Positions 6,740 through 14,187 of a stretch of 64,000 nucleotides of DNA are shown piece after piece. Location: the NCBI RefSeq assembly GCF_036378875.1, contig NZ_DASUVO010000075.1, positions 1-64,000 on the forward strand. The letters run 5' to 3'. Position 1 is the first letter of the stretch. Each line of letters begins with the position of its first letter. A program made the position numbers and the translations under genes. The DNA comes from Actinophytocola sp036378875 (lineage in GTDB: Bacteria; Actinomycetota; Actinomycetes; Mycobacteriales; Pseudonocardiaceae). The notes below the pieces were generated by a model. That model was not told the origin of the DNA, ran no database searches, and worked only from the letters and a program-made list of their open reading frames with translations.

Positions 6740-9217
6740 TTACTCCACGCCGAGCACCAGCACCGCGTTGTGCTGTCCGCCCTGGTAGACGACCAGTTCC
6801 GTCTCCGGGTGCTCACGCCGGAGGAAGTCCTCGAGCTCCGTAGCCAGCTCGTCCGGTGCTTCGGCCCCGAGCAGGGCGGTGACCAGCTCACCGCCCACGG
6901 CCAGCATGCGCTCGACCACCCCGCACGCGGCACGGTCGAGCGCGGCGAGGTCGGCCGGGCCGGGCTCGATCAACATCACCTCACCGTCGGCGAACCCGAG
7001 CACGTCGCCGGCGTCGCAGGCGCCGATCCAGGTGATGGCGGCCTCGGTCGCCACCACGACCTCGCCACGCCTGGTGGCCGCGGCCGCCTCGGCCATCGCG
7101 ACCACGTCGTCTCCAGCCCGACGGCGCGGATCGTGCACGGCCACGGCGGCCAGCACCTGCACCGACGAGGCACACGGCACCACGACCACGTCCTGCCCAG
7201 CGGCAACGGCGCGGATCGACGCCTCGTCGGCGGCCTCGACCAGTCCGGGGTCGGCGGGCAGCACGGTGACATGCGCGGCGGCGGTGCCGGTGATGGTCTC
7301 GAGCATGCGGTAGGCGAGCGACCCACCACGCTCGTCGTCCGGCTCGACGTGCACGACGGTGACACCTTCGCTGATCAGCAGGTCAGCGAACTCGCTACTA
7401 CGGGAGGGCACGACGACAGCACGATCCTTGACGAACCGACTCGCCTCCGGCGAAGCCGCGTCGGCGAATCGAGCCACCCGGATCTGACGTGGCCGTCCCA
7501 CGTCGATACCGGCCTCGATCGCGGCCCCGATGTCATTGCAGTGGACATGCACGCTCCACAGGCCGGCACCGTCACCGACGACGGACACCGAGTCACCGAG
7601 CCCGACGAGCGTGTCCCGCAACCGCTCGATGGCACTCCGGCCAACGCCGCCACCCCGGCCTCCCCCGGAACCGCCGCGATCGTCGACACCACGGTGATCC
7701 ACCTCGCCGTGGTCGGCGCCACCGGACTCGTCGGCCGCGTCCTCGTCGCCGGCAGCGTCGCCGGCAGCGTCGCCGGCAGCGGCAGCGTCGTGGCTGGCAG
7801 CGGTCACGCCTGCCTCGGCGACGCCGGTGACGTTGGCAACCGGGATCACATGGGCGACACCAGTCACGGGAGCGGCACCAGTAACGGAGGTGATACCAGC
7901 AGCAGCGTCGCCTGCGGAGGCGGCGCCAACCGTCGCGGTTGTGGGTCGGGCATCCACAGGCCAGGCAGTGCCACCTGTGTCAGAAACGGCATGGCCTGCG
8001 GCCACCCGTCCACCGACGGCGTCCATGCTGCCTGCGGCGTCCCCACCATCGGGGGCACCTCCACCGCCGAGAACGTCGCCGCCACCGCCGAGAGCGTCCT
8101 CGCCACCGGCGGGAACGCCGCCGCCACCGCCGAGAGCGTCCTCGGCACCGGCGGGAGCGTCCTCGGCAGCGGCGGAGGCGTCGGCAGCGGGCGGCGCGGC
8201 CAAGGGCGGCGCGTCCGCGTCGGCTCCGGCTGAGTGCGCCGCACTCGCGCCGGGGGCGGTGCGGCCGACGCTGGTGCCCCGGGCGCCGTCGGTCGCGTCG
8301 TGGGCAGCGGCTGCGGTGTCCCGTGCAGCACTGGTGGTGGCGGCATGGCCGGCGGGGCCGTTCTCGGCGTCGGCGGCATCGTCGCCCGGCACGTGGACAC
8401 CGGTGTCGGCATCGTTGTCCACAACCTGCTCCAGCAGGTACATGACCTCGTACGCGAAGGCGTCCGAGCCTGACTCACGGGAGGTGTAGAGGGAGCTTTC
8501 CTGGCCGCCGGTCGATGGCCGAATGGCTCGTTCAGCGGTGGCGCGCTGGGCGGCGGCGAGCGCGGCCGGTTGTCCGGTGACAACTGAAACCAGGGCGTCG
8601 AACAGCACGACGACGCCGCGACCGCCCGCGTCCACGACGCCGGCGTTGGCGAGGACCGCGAGTTGGCTCGGGGTCTTGTCGAGGGCTGCCGCCGCCTCGG
8701 TGGCGGCGGCCATGACCACGTCCTGCAGTGCGTCGGACGGCTCGTTCCGCGCGGCGGTGGCGGCCGCGTCGAGAACGGTCACCATCGTGCCGGGGGCCGG
8801 CTCGGCCATGGCCGCGTTGGCCAGTTCTGCGCCGCGGGTGAGTGCCGCGCGCAGTTGTGGGCCGAGCACGGCGTCGGCGTTGGCGAGGGCGTCGGCCGCG
8901 CCGCGGAGGAACTGCGAGACGATCACGCCGGAGTTGCCGCGCGCGCCGGTCAGCGCGCCGCGGGCCAGCGCGGCGAGGGCCGTCCCGGCGGTGGCTCGTG
9001 CCCTGGTCGGGGCGCGCAGGAGCGCGTCGAGCGCCGCGCGCATGGTGTGCAGCAGGTTCGACCCGGTGTCGCCGTCCGGGACCGGGTATACGTTGATGCT
9101 GTCGATGGCCTCGCGGTGCGCGTCGAGGGACTGCACGCAGGCCACGGCCCACCGGCGGACCTGGGCGGCGTCGAGCGCCTGGAGCATCGCGCCTCCACGG
9201 GCCGAACGAGTGGACAT
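6740..9217 (-). CDS. DAK2/DegV-type protein (FakA-like) with large low-complexity insert
   Basis: An 825-residue protein. Residues 1-220 form the DhaL/DAK2 nucleotide-binding domain, with NVYPVPDGDTGSNLL supplying the Mg-ATP Asp residues and GARGNSGVIVSQFLRG following. The C-terminal 300 residues match the FakA middle/C-terminal region. FakA-type proteins phosphorylate fatty acids held by a DegV-like FakB. Family members are about 550 residues; here residues about 270-525 are an Ala/Gly/Asp/Pro-rich insert with repeats such as EDALGGGG. The frame stays open throughout and the rest is intact, so it is probably functional. The orthologous position in M. tuberculosis holds Rv2974c/Rv2975c. A TAGTCT hexamer 5 nt before the ATG suggests a leaderless message. 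Confidence 0.85.
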   Translation of the reverse strand: MSTRSARGGAMLQALDAAQVRRWAVACVQSLDAHREAIDSINVYPVPDGDTGSNLLHTMRAALDALLRAPTRARATAGTALAALARGALTGARGNSGVIVSQFLRGAADALANADAVLGPQLRAALTRGAELANAAMAEPAPGTMVTVLDAAATAARNEPSDALQDVVMAAATEAAAALDKTPSQLAVLANAGVVDAGGRGVVVLFDALVSVVTGQPAALAAAQRATAERAIRPSTGGQESSLYTSRESGSDAFAYEVMYLLEQVVDNDADTGVHVPGDDAADAENGPAGHAATTSAARDTAAAAHDATDGARGTSVGRTAPGASAAHSAGADADAPPLAAPPAADASAAAEDAPAGAEDALGGGGGVPAGGEDALGGGGDVLGGGGAPDGGDAAGSMDAVGGRVAAGHAVSDTGGTAWPVDARPTTATVGAASAGDAAAGITSVTGAAPVTGVAHVIPVANVTGVAEAGVTAASHDAAAAGDAAGDAAGDEDAADESGGADHGEVDHRGVDDRGGSGGGRGGGVGRSAIERLRDTLVGLGDSVSVVGDGAGLWSVHVHCNDIGAAIEAGIDVGRPRQIRVARFADAASPEASRFVKDRAVVVPSRSSEFADLLISEGVTVVHVEPDDERGGSLAYRMLETITGTAAAHVTVLPADPGLVEAADEASIRAVAAGQDVVVVPCASSVQVLAAVAVHDPRRRAGDDVVAMAEAAAATRRGEVVVATEAAITWIGACDAGDVLGFADGEVMLIEPGPADLAALDRAACGVVERMLAVGGELVTALLGAEAPDELATELEDFLRREHPETELVVYQGGQHNAVLVLGVE

Positions 9218-9222
9218 GCGGC

Positions 9223-9228
9223 AGACTA
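9223..9228 (-). promoter_or_regulatory. -10-like hexamer for leaderless DAK2 gene
   Basis: TAGTCT on the minus strand ends 5 nt before the ATG at 9217; no Shine-Dalgarno is present. Confidence 0.4.
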
Positions 9229-9375
9229 GTGGGCCGGTGTCGAGAGCCTCAGCGGGAGCCGTTACCCTGTGTTTGCTTGCCTGGCGCGAGCCGGGTCTTG
9301 CTGCCTGGCGCGGGCCAGGCCGTGAGCTTGCTGGCTGTTCGGCCAGTTTCCGTTGTGAAGAAAGGAGTGCCTGAC

Positions 9376-9567
9376 GTGGCTGCCGTTTGCGACGTCTGTG
9401 GCAAGGGGCCAGGCTTCGGCAAGTCGGTCTCGCACTCCCACCGGCGCACCAGCCGCCGGTGGAACCCCAACATTCAGACCGTGCACGCGAAGATCGGTGT
9501 CTCGCAGCGCAAGCGTCTGAACGTGTGCACCTCCTGCCTGAAGGCGGGCAAGGTCACCCGCGGGTAG
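9376..9567 (+). CDS. rpmB: 50S ribosomal protein L28
   Basis: A 63-residue bL28 of the zinc-binding (C+) type, with CxxC pairs CDVC near the N-terminus and CTSC near the C-terminus. The conserved core SVSHSHRRTSRRWNPN is present. The GTG start at 9376 is fixed by AAAGGAG (9361-9367) 8 nt upstream and by the family length. It is a structural component of the large subunit. Here it stands alone, with its own terminator, next to the DAK2 gene, an arrangement common in actinomycetes. Keeping the Cys residues means this copy needs zinc; many actinomycetes also hold Zur-controlled C- paralogues elsewhere. Confidence 0.96.
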   Translation: MAAVCDVCGKGPGFGKSVSHSHRRTSRRWNPNIQTVHAKIGVSQRKRLNVCTSCLKAGKVTRG

Positions 9568-9588
9568 GACCGAAGCCAAGAACACACG

Positions 9589-9622
9589 AACCGGGCCCTG
9601 GCATCGCCAGTGGCCCGGTTTG
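9589..9622 (+). terminator. Terminator after rpmB
   Basis: AACCGGGCC plus CTGGC pair with GCCAG and GGCCCGGTT (9589-9620, one bulged T, 3-nt loop) and run into TTTG. This is a strong intrinsic terminator 21 nt after the rpmB stop. Confidence 0.88.
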
Positions 9623-9631
9623 TTGCGTCCG

Positions 9632-10029
9632 TCACTCGATGATCCTGGCCAGCTCGCGCCGTAGCACGTCGGCCGGACGCGGACGAACGTGCTGCTGGAC
9701 GATCGTGCCGAGCAGCCACGACACGACCTGGTGCGCGGTCTCGTCCGGGTCCCGCACGTCCAGTACCTCGACAAGCAACAGCGTGCACCTCGTCGAGCAT
9801 CCCGGCGGCCGCGTCGAGCGACGACCGTCGACTCGCGACCACCCGGTACTCGAACCACAGGAACGCCGCGTACGGCCGCTCGGCGAAGGTGGCGAGGTAG
9901 GCCTCGACCACCCGCCACAGCCGCTCGTCAGGTCGACGTGGTCGTCGACGGCCCGGCGCAGGATCGCGAGCATGGCATCCACGTGTCCCGCCACTGCTCG
10001 TCGACGATCTCGTTGATGTTGGACCTGCC
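9632..10029 (-). pseudogene. TetR family regulator, frameshifted C-terminal remnant
   Basis: No single frame is coherent, but joining three frames gives a TetR-like C-terminal domain. It reads NINEIVDEQWR (near 10020-9985), then MLAILRRAVDDHVD (near 9970-9930), then LWRVVEAYLATFAERPYAAF with FEYRVVASRRSSLDAAAGM (9920-9800), then DETAHQVVSWLLGTIVQQ and ADVLRRELARIIE to a stop at 9632. At least three frame changes are needed, and no helix-turn-helix remains upstream. This pattern is a decayed gene, not a translated protein. Sequencing error is unlikely to explain several shifts in 400 bp. Confidence 0.7.
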
Positions 10030-10194
10030 GCAAGGCTCAGTCACCGTGATCGAAGACCCAACAGGCGCAACCCTCACCCTGTGGGAACCCCAAAACGCCC
10101 TAAAGGAAAGCCGCGTGGCCTCCGGCCCCCGTTTTCCAGCCTACGGCACAGCACCGACACTTCCGGCCGACGAACGTCCCCCTGTCCACAACCC

Positions 10195-10260
10195 CGCGTG
10201 TCCAACGCTCCAGACCCGCGTGTCCAACGCTCCAGACCCGCGTGTCCAACGTTCCGGACC
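10195..10260 (+). repeat. Three tandem 22-bp repeats
   Basis: CGCGTGTCCAACGCTCCAGACC is present twice exactly (10195-10216, 10217-10238), followed by a third copy with two substitutions (10239-10260). The third copy is the left arm of a 17-bp inverted repeat whose right arm is at 10494-10510. Confidence 0.93.
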
Positions 10261-10510
10261 GCCGAGTTCAACAAACGCGTCGCCCGTACGGCGACAGTCC
10301 GGCACCTGGGCACGTCGCTGACCGCCCCCGGGCATGTGAACTCAGCGGTCGTCCGAGACCCGCGTGATGCTCCAACCAACGGGACCGCCGAGTTCAGCAA
10401 ACGCGTCGCCCTACAGCGCCAGTCCGGCGGCACGCCGTTGACCGCCCTCCGACTGTTGAACTCAGCTGTCCAGATTGTTGGACACGCGTGTCTGGAACGT
10501 TGGACACGCG
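10239..10510. repeat. Nested inverted-repeat element downstream of ung
   Basis: The outer arms CGCGTGTCCAACGTTCC (10239-10255) and GGAACGTTGGACACGCG (10494-10510) are perfectly complementary. Inside are two diverged copies of a roughly 90-bp unit (10257-10350 and 10383-10470). Each starts with GACCGCCGAGTTCA and ends with TGAACTCAGCGGTC or TGAACTCAGCTGTC, so each is itself flanked by 14-bp imperfect inverted repeats. GCCGAGTTCARCAAACGCGT is shared by both. There is no coding potential. It may be a small non-autonomous mobile or RNA-structural element. Confidence 0.8.
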
Positions 10511-10596
10511 CTGTCCACAGGTGGGTCGTGAGTGGACCGGAAATGTCGGGGGTCGCCGGTAGGCTGGAAAACGGGGGCCGGAGGCCGGCCCTCGAG

Positions 10597-11274
10597 TTAC
10601 GGCAGCTTCCAGTCGATCGGGGTGCCGCCCTGCTTTTCCAGTAGCTCGTTCGCTCGGCTGAAGGGGCGGGAGCCGAAGAAGCCGTTGTGGGCGGACAGTG
10701 GGCTGGGGTGTGCCGACTCGATGCACGGCACCGGGTCCAGCAAGGGCTTCAGGTTGCGGGCGTTGCGGCCCCACAGGATGGCCACCAGCGGGCCGCCGCG
10801 CGCGGCCAGTGCGCGGATCGCCTGCTCGGTGACCTCCTCCCATCCCTTGCCCTGGTGGGAGTTCGGCCGGCCCGGCTGCACGGTCAACGCCCTGTTCAAC
10901 AACAGCACACCGTGTTCGGTCCACGGGCCGAGGTCGCCGTTGGACGGAGCCGGGTGGCCGAGGTCCGCGCTGTATTCCTTGTAGATGTTCACCAGGCTCT
11001 TCGGCAGCGGGCGCACGTCCGGCGCCACCGAGAAGCACAAACCAATGGGGTGGCCCGGCGTCGGGTACGGGTCCTGGCCGACGATCAGCACCCGCACGTC
11101 GGCGAAAGGCTGTTTGAACGCGCGCAGCACGTTCTCACCGGACGGCAGATACTCCCGGCCCGCGGCGATTTCCGCGCGCAGGAACTCACCCATTGCGGCA
11201 ATGCGGTCGGCGGCGGGCGCGAGCGCTTCCGCCCAGCCGGCCTCGACGATCTCGTGCAGCGGTCGTGCGGTCAC
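10597..11274 (-). CDS. ung: Uracil-DNA glycosylase
   Basis: A 225-residue family 1 UDG that removes uracil from DNA to start base-excision repair. The water-activating loop GQDPYP has the catalytic Asp at residue 68. The Leu-loop HPSPLSAHNGFFG is near the C-terminus and the uracil-binding region LLLNRALTV is present. The protein aligns end to end with actinobacterial Ung, which typically begins MTARPL. The GTG at 11274 is chosen because it gives that N-terminus and lies 7 nt after a TAGAGT hexamer. The frame stays open far upstream, but that extension runs through the carbonic anhydrase gene and is spurious. Confidence 0.97.
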   Translation of the reverse strand: MTARPLHEIVEAGWAEALAPAADRIAAMGEFLRAEIAAGREYLPSGENVLRAFKQPFADVRVLIVGQDPYPTPGHPIGLCFSVAPDVRPLPKSLVNIYKEYSADLGHPAPSNGDLGPWTEHGVLLLNRALTVQPGRPNSHQGKGWEEVTEQAIRALAARGGPLVAILWGRNARNLKPLLDPVPCIESAHPSPLSAHNGFFGSRPFSRANELLEKQGGTPIDWKLP

Positions 11275-11281
11275 CGGCGAG

Positions 11282-11287
11282 ACTCTA
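11282..11287 (-). promoter_or_regulatory. -10-like hexamer for leaderless ung
   Basis: TAGAGT on the minus strand ends 7 nt before the GTG at 11274, with no Shine-Dalgarno. It lies in the short gap after the carbonic anhydrase stop codon. Confidence 0.45.
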
Positions 11288-11297
11288 GCCAACCCGG

Positions 11298-11819
11298 CTA
11301 CGACAGCTTTCGCAGCCCTGCTTTGTAAACCGCGATCCGCTTTACGTAGTTCTCGACGATTCCCGACACCATGTCCGGAGGCACCGCATAACCCTCGCGC
11401 AGTTTTGCCGGTACACCCAGAGCCATGCGTCCCGCGGGCAGGTGGCCGTTGAACGACATCACGGCGCCCGCGCCGAGCACCGCGCCGTCCTCCACCACCG
11501 AACCGTTCAGCAGCACCGAACCGGACGCGATCATGCAACGTGCACCCACGGTGGCACCCTCGATGTGCGCGTTGTGGCCGACGACCGACTCCGGGCCGAT
11601 GACCGTGTCGTGCCACTCGGTGCAGTGCACGACGGTTCCGTCCTGGACGGACGTGCGTTCACCGACCCGGATGGCACCCGACTCGCCACGCAGCACGGCC
11701 TGTGGCCACACGGACGCGAACGCGCCGATGGTGACGTCGCCGATCACCGTGGCGTCGGGGTGCACATAGGCGTCCGGGTGGATGTCCGGCTCGCGGTCGC
11801 CTAGCGCGTAGATGGGCAT
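11298..11819 (-). CDS. Gamma-class carbonic anhydrase-like hexapeptide protein
   Basis: A 173-residue left-handed beta-helix protein (hexapeptide repeats such as VIGDVTIGAFASVWPQAVLRG). Metal-binding histidines are in VVHCTEWH and VVGHNAHIEG. It resembles the gamma carbonic anhydrase/PaaY/CaiE group, which are zinc or iron trimeric enzymes acting on bicarbonate or thioesters. The start MPIYALGDRE overlaps the 3' end of the upstream GNAT gene by 19 bp, showing translational coupling within a thiL-GNAT-carbonic anhydrase run. Whether it is an active carbonic anhydrase is not decided by sequence. Confidence 0.88.
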   Translation of the reverse strand: MPIYALGDREPDIHPDAYVHPDATVIGDVTIGAFASVWPQAVLRGESGAIRVGERTSVQDGTVVHCTEWHDTVIGPESVVGHNAHIEGATVGARCMIASGSVLLNGSVVEDGAVLGAGAVMSFNGHLPAGRMALGVPAKLREGYAVPPDMVSGIVENYVKRIAVYKAGLRKLS

Positions 11820-12271
11820 TCGACCTCCACCAGCTTTCCCAGGTGCACCGCCTCCGGCGCGCTCGCGTAGTACCCGAAGCTCGGCACCGGCTCGTAACCC
11901 GCCGACGTGTACAACGCGATCGCCTCGGGCTGCCGCTGGCCCGTCTCCAGGATGACCCGGCGGTACCCGGCCGCGAGCGCGGTCTGCTCCAGTTCGGCGA
12001 GCACGGCACGCGCCAGGCCGCGACCGCGGAACTCCGGTTTCACGAACATCCGTTTCAGTTCGACGTCCGTCTCGTACGCACGCCAGCCGCCACATGCGGC
12101 CGGCACGTCGTCGACGTACGCGATCAGGAACAACCCCCGCGGTGGCGCGAACTGCGCCGGGTCGACCGGCGTCAGGTCCTGTCCGCCGTAGCGCACCACG
12201 TACTCCTGCTGCACCTCGGCGATCAACGCCACTGCGTGGGGGTGGTCATAGGCCGTCACGTCGATCCGCAA
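11801..12271 (-). CDS. GNAT family N-acetyltransferase
   Basis: A 156-residue GNAT fold: beta strand LFLIAYVDDVPAACGGWR, then the acetyl-CoA pyrophosphate loop in MFVKPEFRGRGLARAVL (R/QxxGxG/A), and the C-terminal YTSAGYEPVPSFGYY. It transfers an acetyl group from acetyl-CoA to an unknown amine. The TTG at 12271 is preferred because GGTGAGG lies 4 nt upstream and longer starts would run deep into thiL. It begins 8 bp after the thiL stop and overlaps the next gene, so it belongs to a thiL operon. Confidence 0.86.
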   Translation of the reverse strand: MRIDVTAYDHPHAVALIAEVQQEYVVRYGGQDLTPVDPAQFAPPRGLFLIAYVDDVPAACGGWRAYETDVELKRMFVKPEFRGRGLARAVLAELEQTALAAGYRRVILETGQRQPEAIALYTSAGYEPVPSFGYYASAPEAVHLGKLVEVECPSTR

Positions 12272-12278
12272 GAAAACC

Positions 12279-13256
12279 TCACCGAAAATGCTGCCAACCA
12301 GTGCCGCCCTCGTACGGGCCGCCGTTGACGGTAACAGCACTTCCCCTGGTCACCGCACCGATCGTGCGCCAACCCGGCGGCACCGCCGCAGGATCGGGGA
12401 ACGTCGCGGCGAGAGCGTGGTCCTCCCCGCCGGTCAGCACCCAGTGCACGGGGTCGGCGCCGAGCGCGGTGCCGACGTCGACGAGGCGCTGCGGCACCTC
12501 GATGAGATCGGTCCGCACGTCAATGGCCACATTGGACGCGACGCAGATGTGCCCGAGGTCGGCGAGCAGGCCGTCGGACACGTCGATCATCGACGTCGCG
12601 CCGGCCAGCGCGGCCTGCGGGCCGGCCTCGTACGGCGGCTCCGGCACCCGGTAGGCGCCGACCACCTGGACCGGCGACCGGAAGCCGCGGCCCAGTACGG
12701 CGAGCCCGGCCGCGGACCAGCCGAGGCGGCCGCACACCGCGACCACGTCGCCCGGCATGGCGCCACCTCTCGTGACGGGCGTGCGGCCCTGCATGTCACC
12801 GAGAGCCGTGACTGATATCACGATTTCCTTCGCGGTGACCACGTCGCCGCCGACCAGCCCGGCCCCGACGCTGACAGCCTCCTGCCACATGCCGGCGGCC
12901 AGTCCCTCCGCCACCTCCGCCCTGGTCGTACGTGGACAGGCGAGCCCCACGAGCAGCGCGGTCGGCACAGCACCCATCGCCGCGAGATCGGCCATGTTGA
13001 CCGCGATCGCTTTGCGCCCAACGTGTTCCGGCGTGGACCAGTCGAGCCGGAAGTGAACGTTCTCGACGAGGACGTCGGTGCTGGCGACCACCCGGCCGTC
13101 GGCCGCGGCCACGAGCGCGGCGTCGTCACCGGGCCCGATGAGTGTGGTCGCCGGCTGTCGCCGTCCGGCCGTCACTCGGTGGATGAGACCAAACTCGCCG
13201 ACATCCGCGACGGTCTCGGGTGGATCATGAGCTGGGCCTACTCTATTGTCGGCCAC
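12279..13256 (-). CDS. thiL: Thiamine-monophosphate kinase
   Basis: A 325-residue ThiL of the PurM/AIR-synthetase fold that makes thiamine diphosphate from thiamine monophosphate with ATP. Motifs are GEFGLIHRV, the ATP/Mg loop GPGDDAALV, STDVLVENVHFRLDW, GGDVV, IDVSDGLLADL and VLTGGEDHAL. The GTG at 13256 gives the usual family length and has GGAGG 4 nt upstream. A GTG at 13316 is an alternative that adds 20 residues without homology. It heads the thiL-GNAT-carbonic anhydrase(-ung) run and is divergent from the Lrp-type gene. Confidence 0.95.
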   Translation of the reverse strand: MADNRVGPAHDPPETVADVGEFGLIHRVTAGRRQPATTLIGPGDDAALVAAADGRVVASTDVLVENVHFRLDWSTPEHVGRKAIAVNMADLAAMGAVPTALLVGLACPRTTRAEVAEGLAAGMWQEAVSVGAGLVGGDVVTAKEIVISVTALGDMQGRTPVTRGGAMPGDVVAVCGRLGWSAAGLAVLGRGFRSPVQVVGAYRVPEPPYEAGPQAALAGATSMIDVSDGLLADLGHICVASNVAIDVRTDLIEVPQRLVDVGTALGADPVHWVLTGGEDHALAATFPDPAAVPPGWRTIGAVTRGSAVTVNGGPYEGGTGWQHFR

Positions 13257-13358
13257 GACACCTCCGATAGTCGGATCCCCAAACGATCCAGAAGTGCGGT
13301 AATTTTTGCTGCTCACGTTCCTACCTCTTGAGGCCAGCTAGAGACGAAGGGGCACGCC

Positions 13359-13592
13359 GTGGTCCACGCATACATCCTGATTCAGACCGAGGTCGGCCAG
13401 GCCGCCGCGGTCGCCGGGAAGATCGCTCAGATTGAGGGCGTGACTACCGCTGAGGATGTCACGGGTCCCTACGACGTGATCGTCCGCGCCGAGGCGGAGA
13501 ACGTCGACCTGCTCGGACAGCTGGTCGTGGCCCGGATCCAGAACGTGGACGGGATCACCCGAACGCTCACCTGCCCGGTGGTCCACCTCTGA
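13359..13592 (+). CDS. Stand-alone Lrp/AsnC ligand-binding (RAM) domain protein
   Basis: 77 residues that comprise only the alpha/beta RAM domain of Lrp/AsnC regulators (AYILIQTEVGQ, EDVTGPYDVIVRAEAE, TRTLTCPVVHL). There is no helix-turn-helix and none upstream. Family members of this SALR type oligomerise and bind amino acids; the protein may modulate a full-length Lrp regulator. It is followed 19 bp later by the DUF3515 gene, probably in one transcript. GTG start with a weak GAAGGGG upstream. Confidence 0.88.
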   Translation: MVHAYILIQTEVGQAAAVAGKIAQIEGVTTAEDVTGPYDVIVRAEAENVDLLGQLVVARIQNVDGITRTLTCPVVHL

Positions 13593-13599
13593 GGCATGG

Positions 13600-13605
13600 T
13601 CTAGT
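13600..13605 (+). promoter_or_regulatory. -10-like hexamer for leaderless DUF3515 gene
   Basis: TCTAGT ends 6 nt before the GTG at 13612. The G-rich spacer could act as a weak Shine-Dalgarno, so the leaderless assignment is less certain here. Confidence 0.35.
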
Positions 13606-13611
13606 GGGGGC

Positions 13612-14178
13612 GTGTCGGAGCAGCCCCTGTCACGTGTGACGTTGTTCGTGGCCGTCGGCCTTACCGCGGTGCTCGTGCTCGGTGTGATCATCTTGAGCCA
13701 GGTGCTGGGCGGCGACGAGTCCGAGGAGGCCGCGTCCACCACCCTGCCACCGCGCCCCACGGGCCCGATCGCGCTGGTCGGGGTCGACGCGCCGGACGCG
13801 AGCAACCCGGCCTGCGCGAGCCTGGTCGACGCGCTGCCGGCTGAACTGCCGAGCAAGGACGCGACGCTGAAGCGGCAACCCCTCGCGGAACCTGCTCCAC
13901 CGGCCGCTGCCGCGTGGGCGGGTGACCGGGGTGAGCCGGTGGTGCTGCGGTGCGGACTCGCCAAGCCGGACGAGCTGCGGCCGACCGCGGTGCTGAAGAA
14001 GGTCTCGGAAGTGAACTGGCTGCCGATCGAGGGCGCGGGCGCGTGGACCTGGTACACAGTGGACCGACCGGTGTACATCGCGGTGACCATCCCGGAGGAC
14101 ACCGGCACGGGCGTGGTGCAGGAACTGTCGGAGACGATCGCGAAGGCCGTCCCGGCGACTGACCCCGAGGCGAAGTGA
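13612..14178 (+). CDS. DUF3515 membrane-anchored protein
   Basis: 188 residues. One N-terminal transmembrane helix (about 9-31, TLFVAVGLTAVLVLGVIIL) is followed by an extracytoplasmic domain with a conserved Cys pair (NPACASLVDALP and VVLRCG) that could form a disulfide. This matches the actinobacterial DUF3515 family, whose function is unknown. It is convergent with ddl, with 9 bp between stop codons. The gene sits next to ddl in mycobacteria too (Rv2980 position), hinting at a cell-envelope role. Confidence 0.85.
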   Translation: MSEQPLSRVTLFVAVGLTAVLVLGVIILSQVLGGDESEEAASTTLPPRPTGPIALVGVDAPDASNPACASLVDALPAELPSKDATLKRQPLAEPAPPAAAAWAGDRGEPVVLRCGLAKPDELRPTAVLKKVSEVNWLPIEGAGAWTWYTVDRPVYIAVTIPEDTGTGVVQELSETIAKAVPATDPEAK

Positions 14179-14187
14179 AGGTGCCCT

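Noticed and set aside
6601..6843. Plus-strand 80-codon frame divergent from merR
   Set aside because: A short hydrophobic beginning looks gene-like, but the frame soon enters DAK2 antisense and loses character. No Shine-Dalgarno or homology.
10195..10260. Possible CRISPR array
   Set aside because: The 22-bp repeats are directly abutting with no spacers, and no cas gene is in the window.
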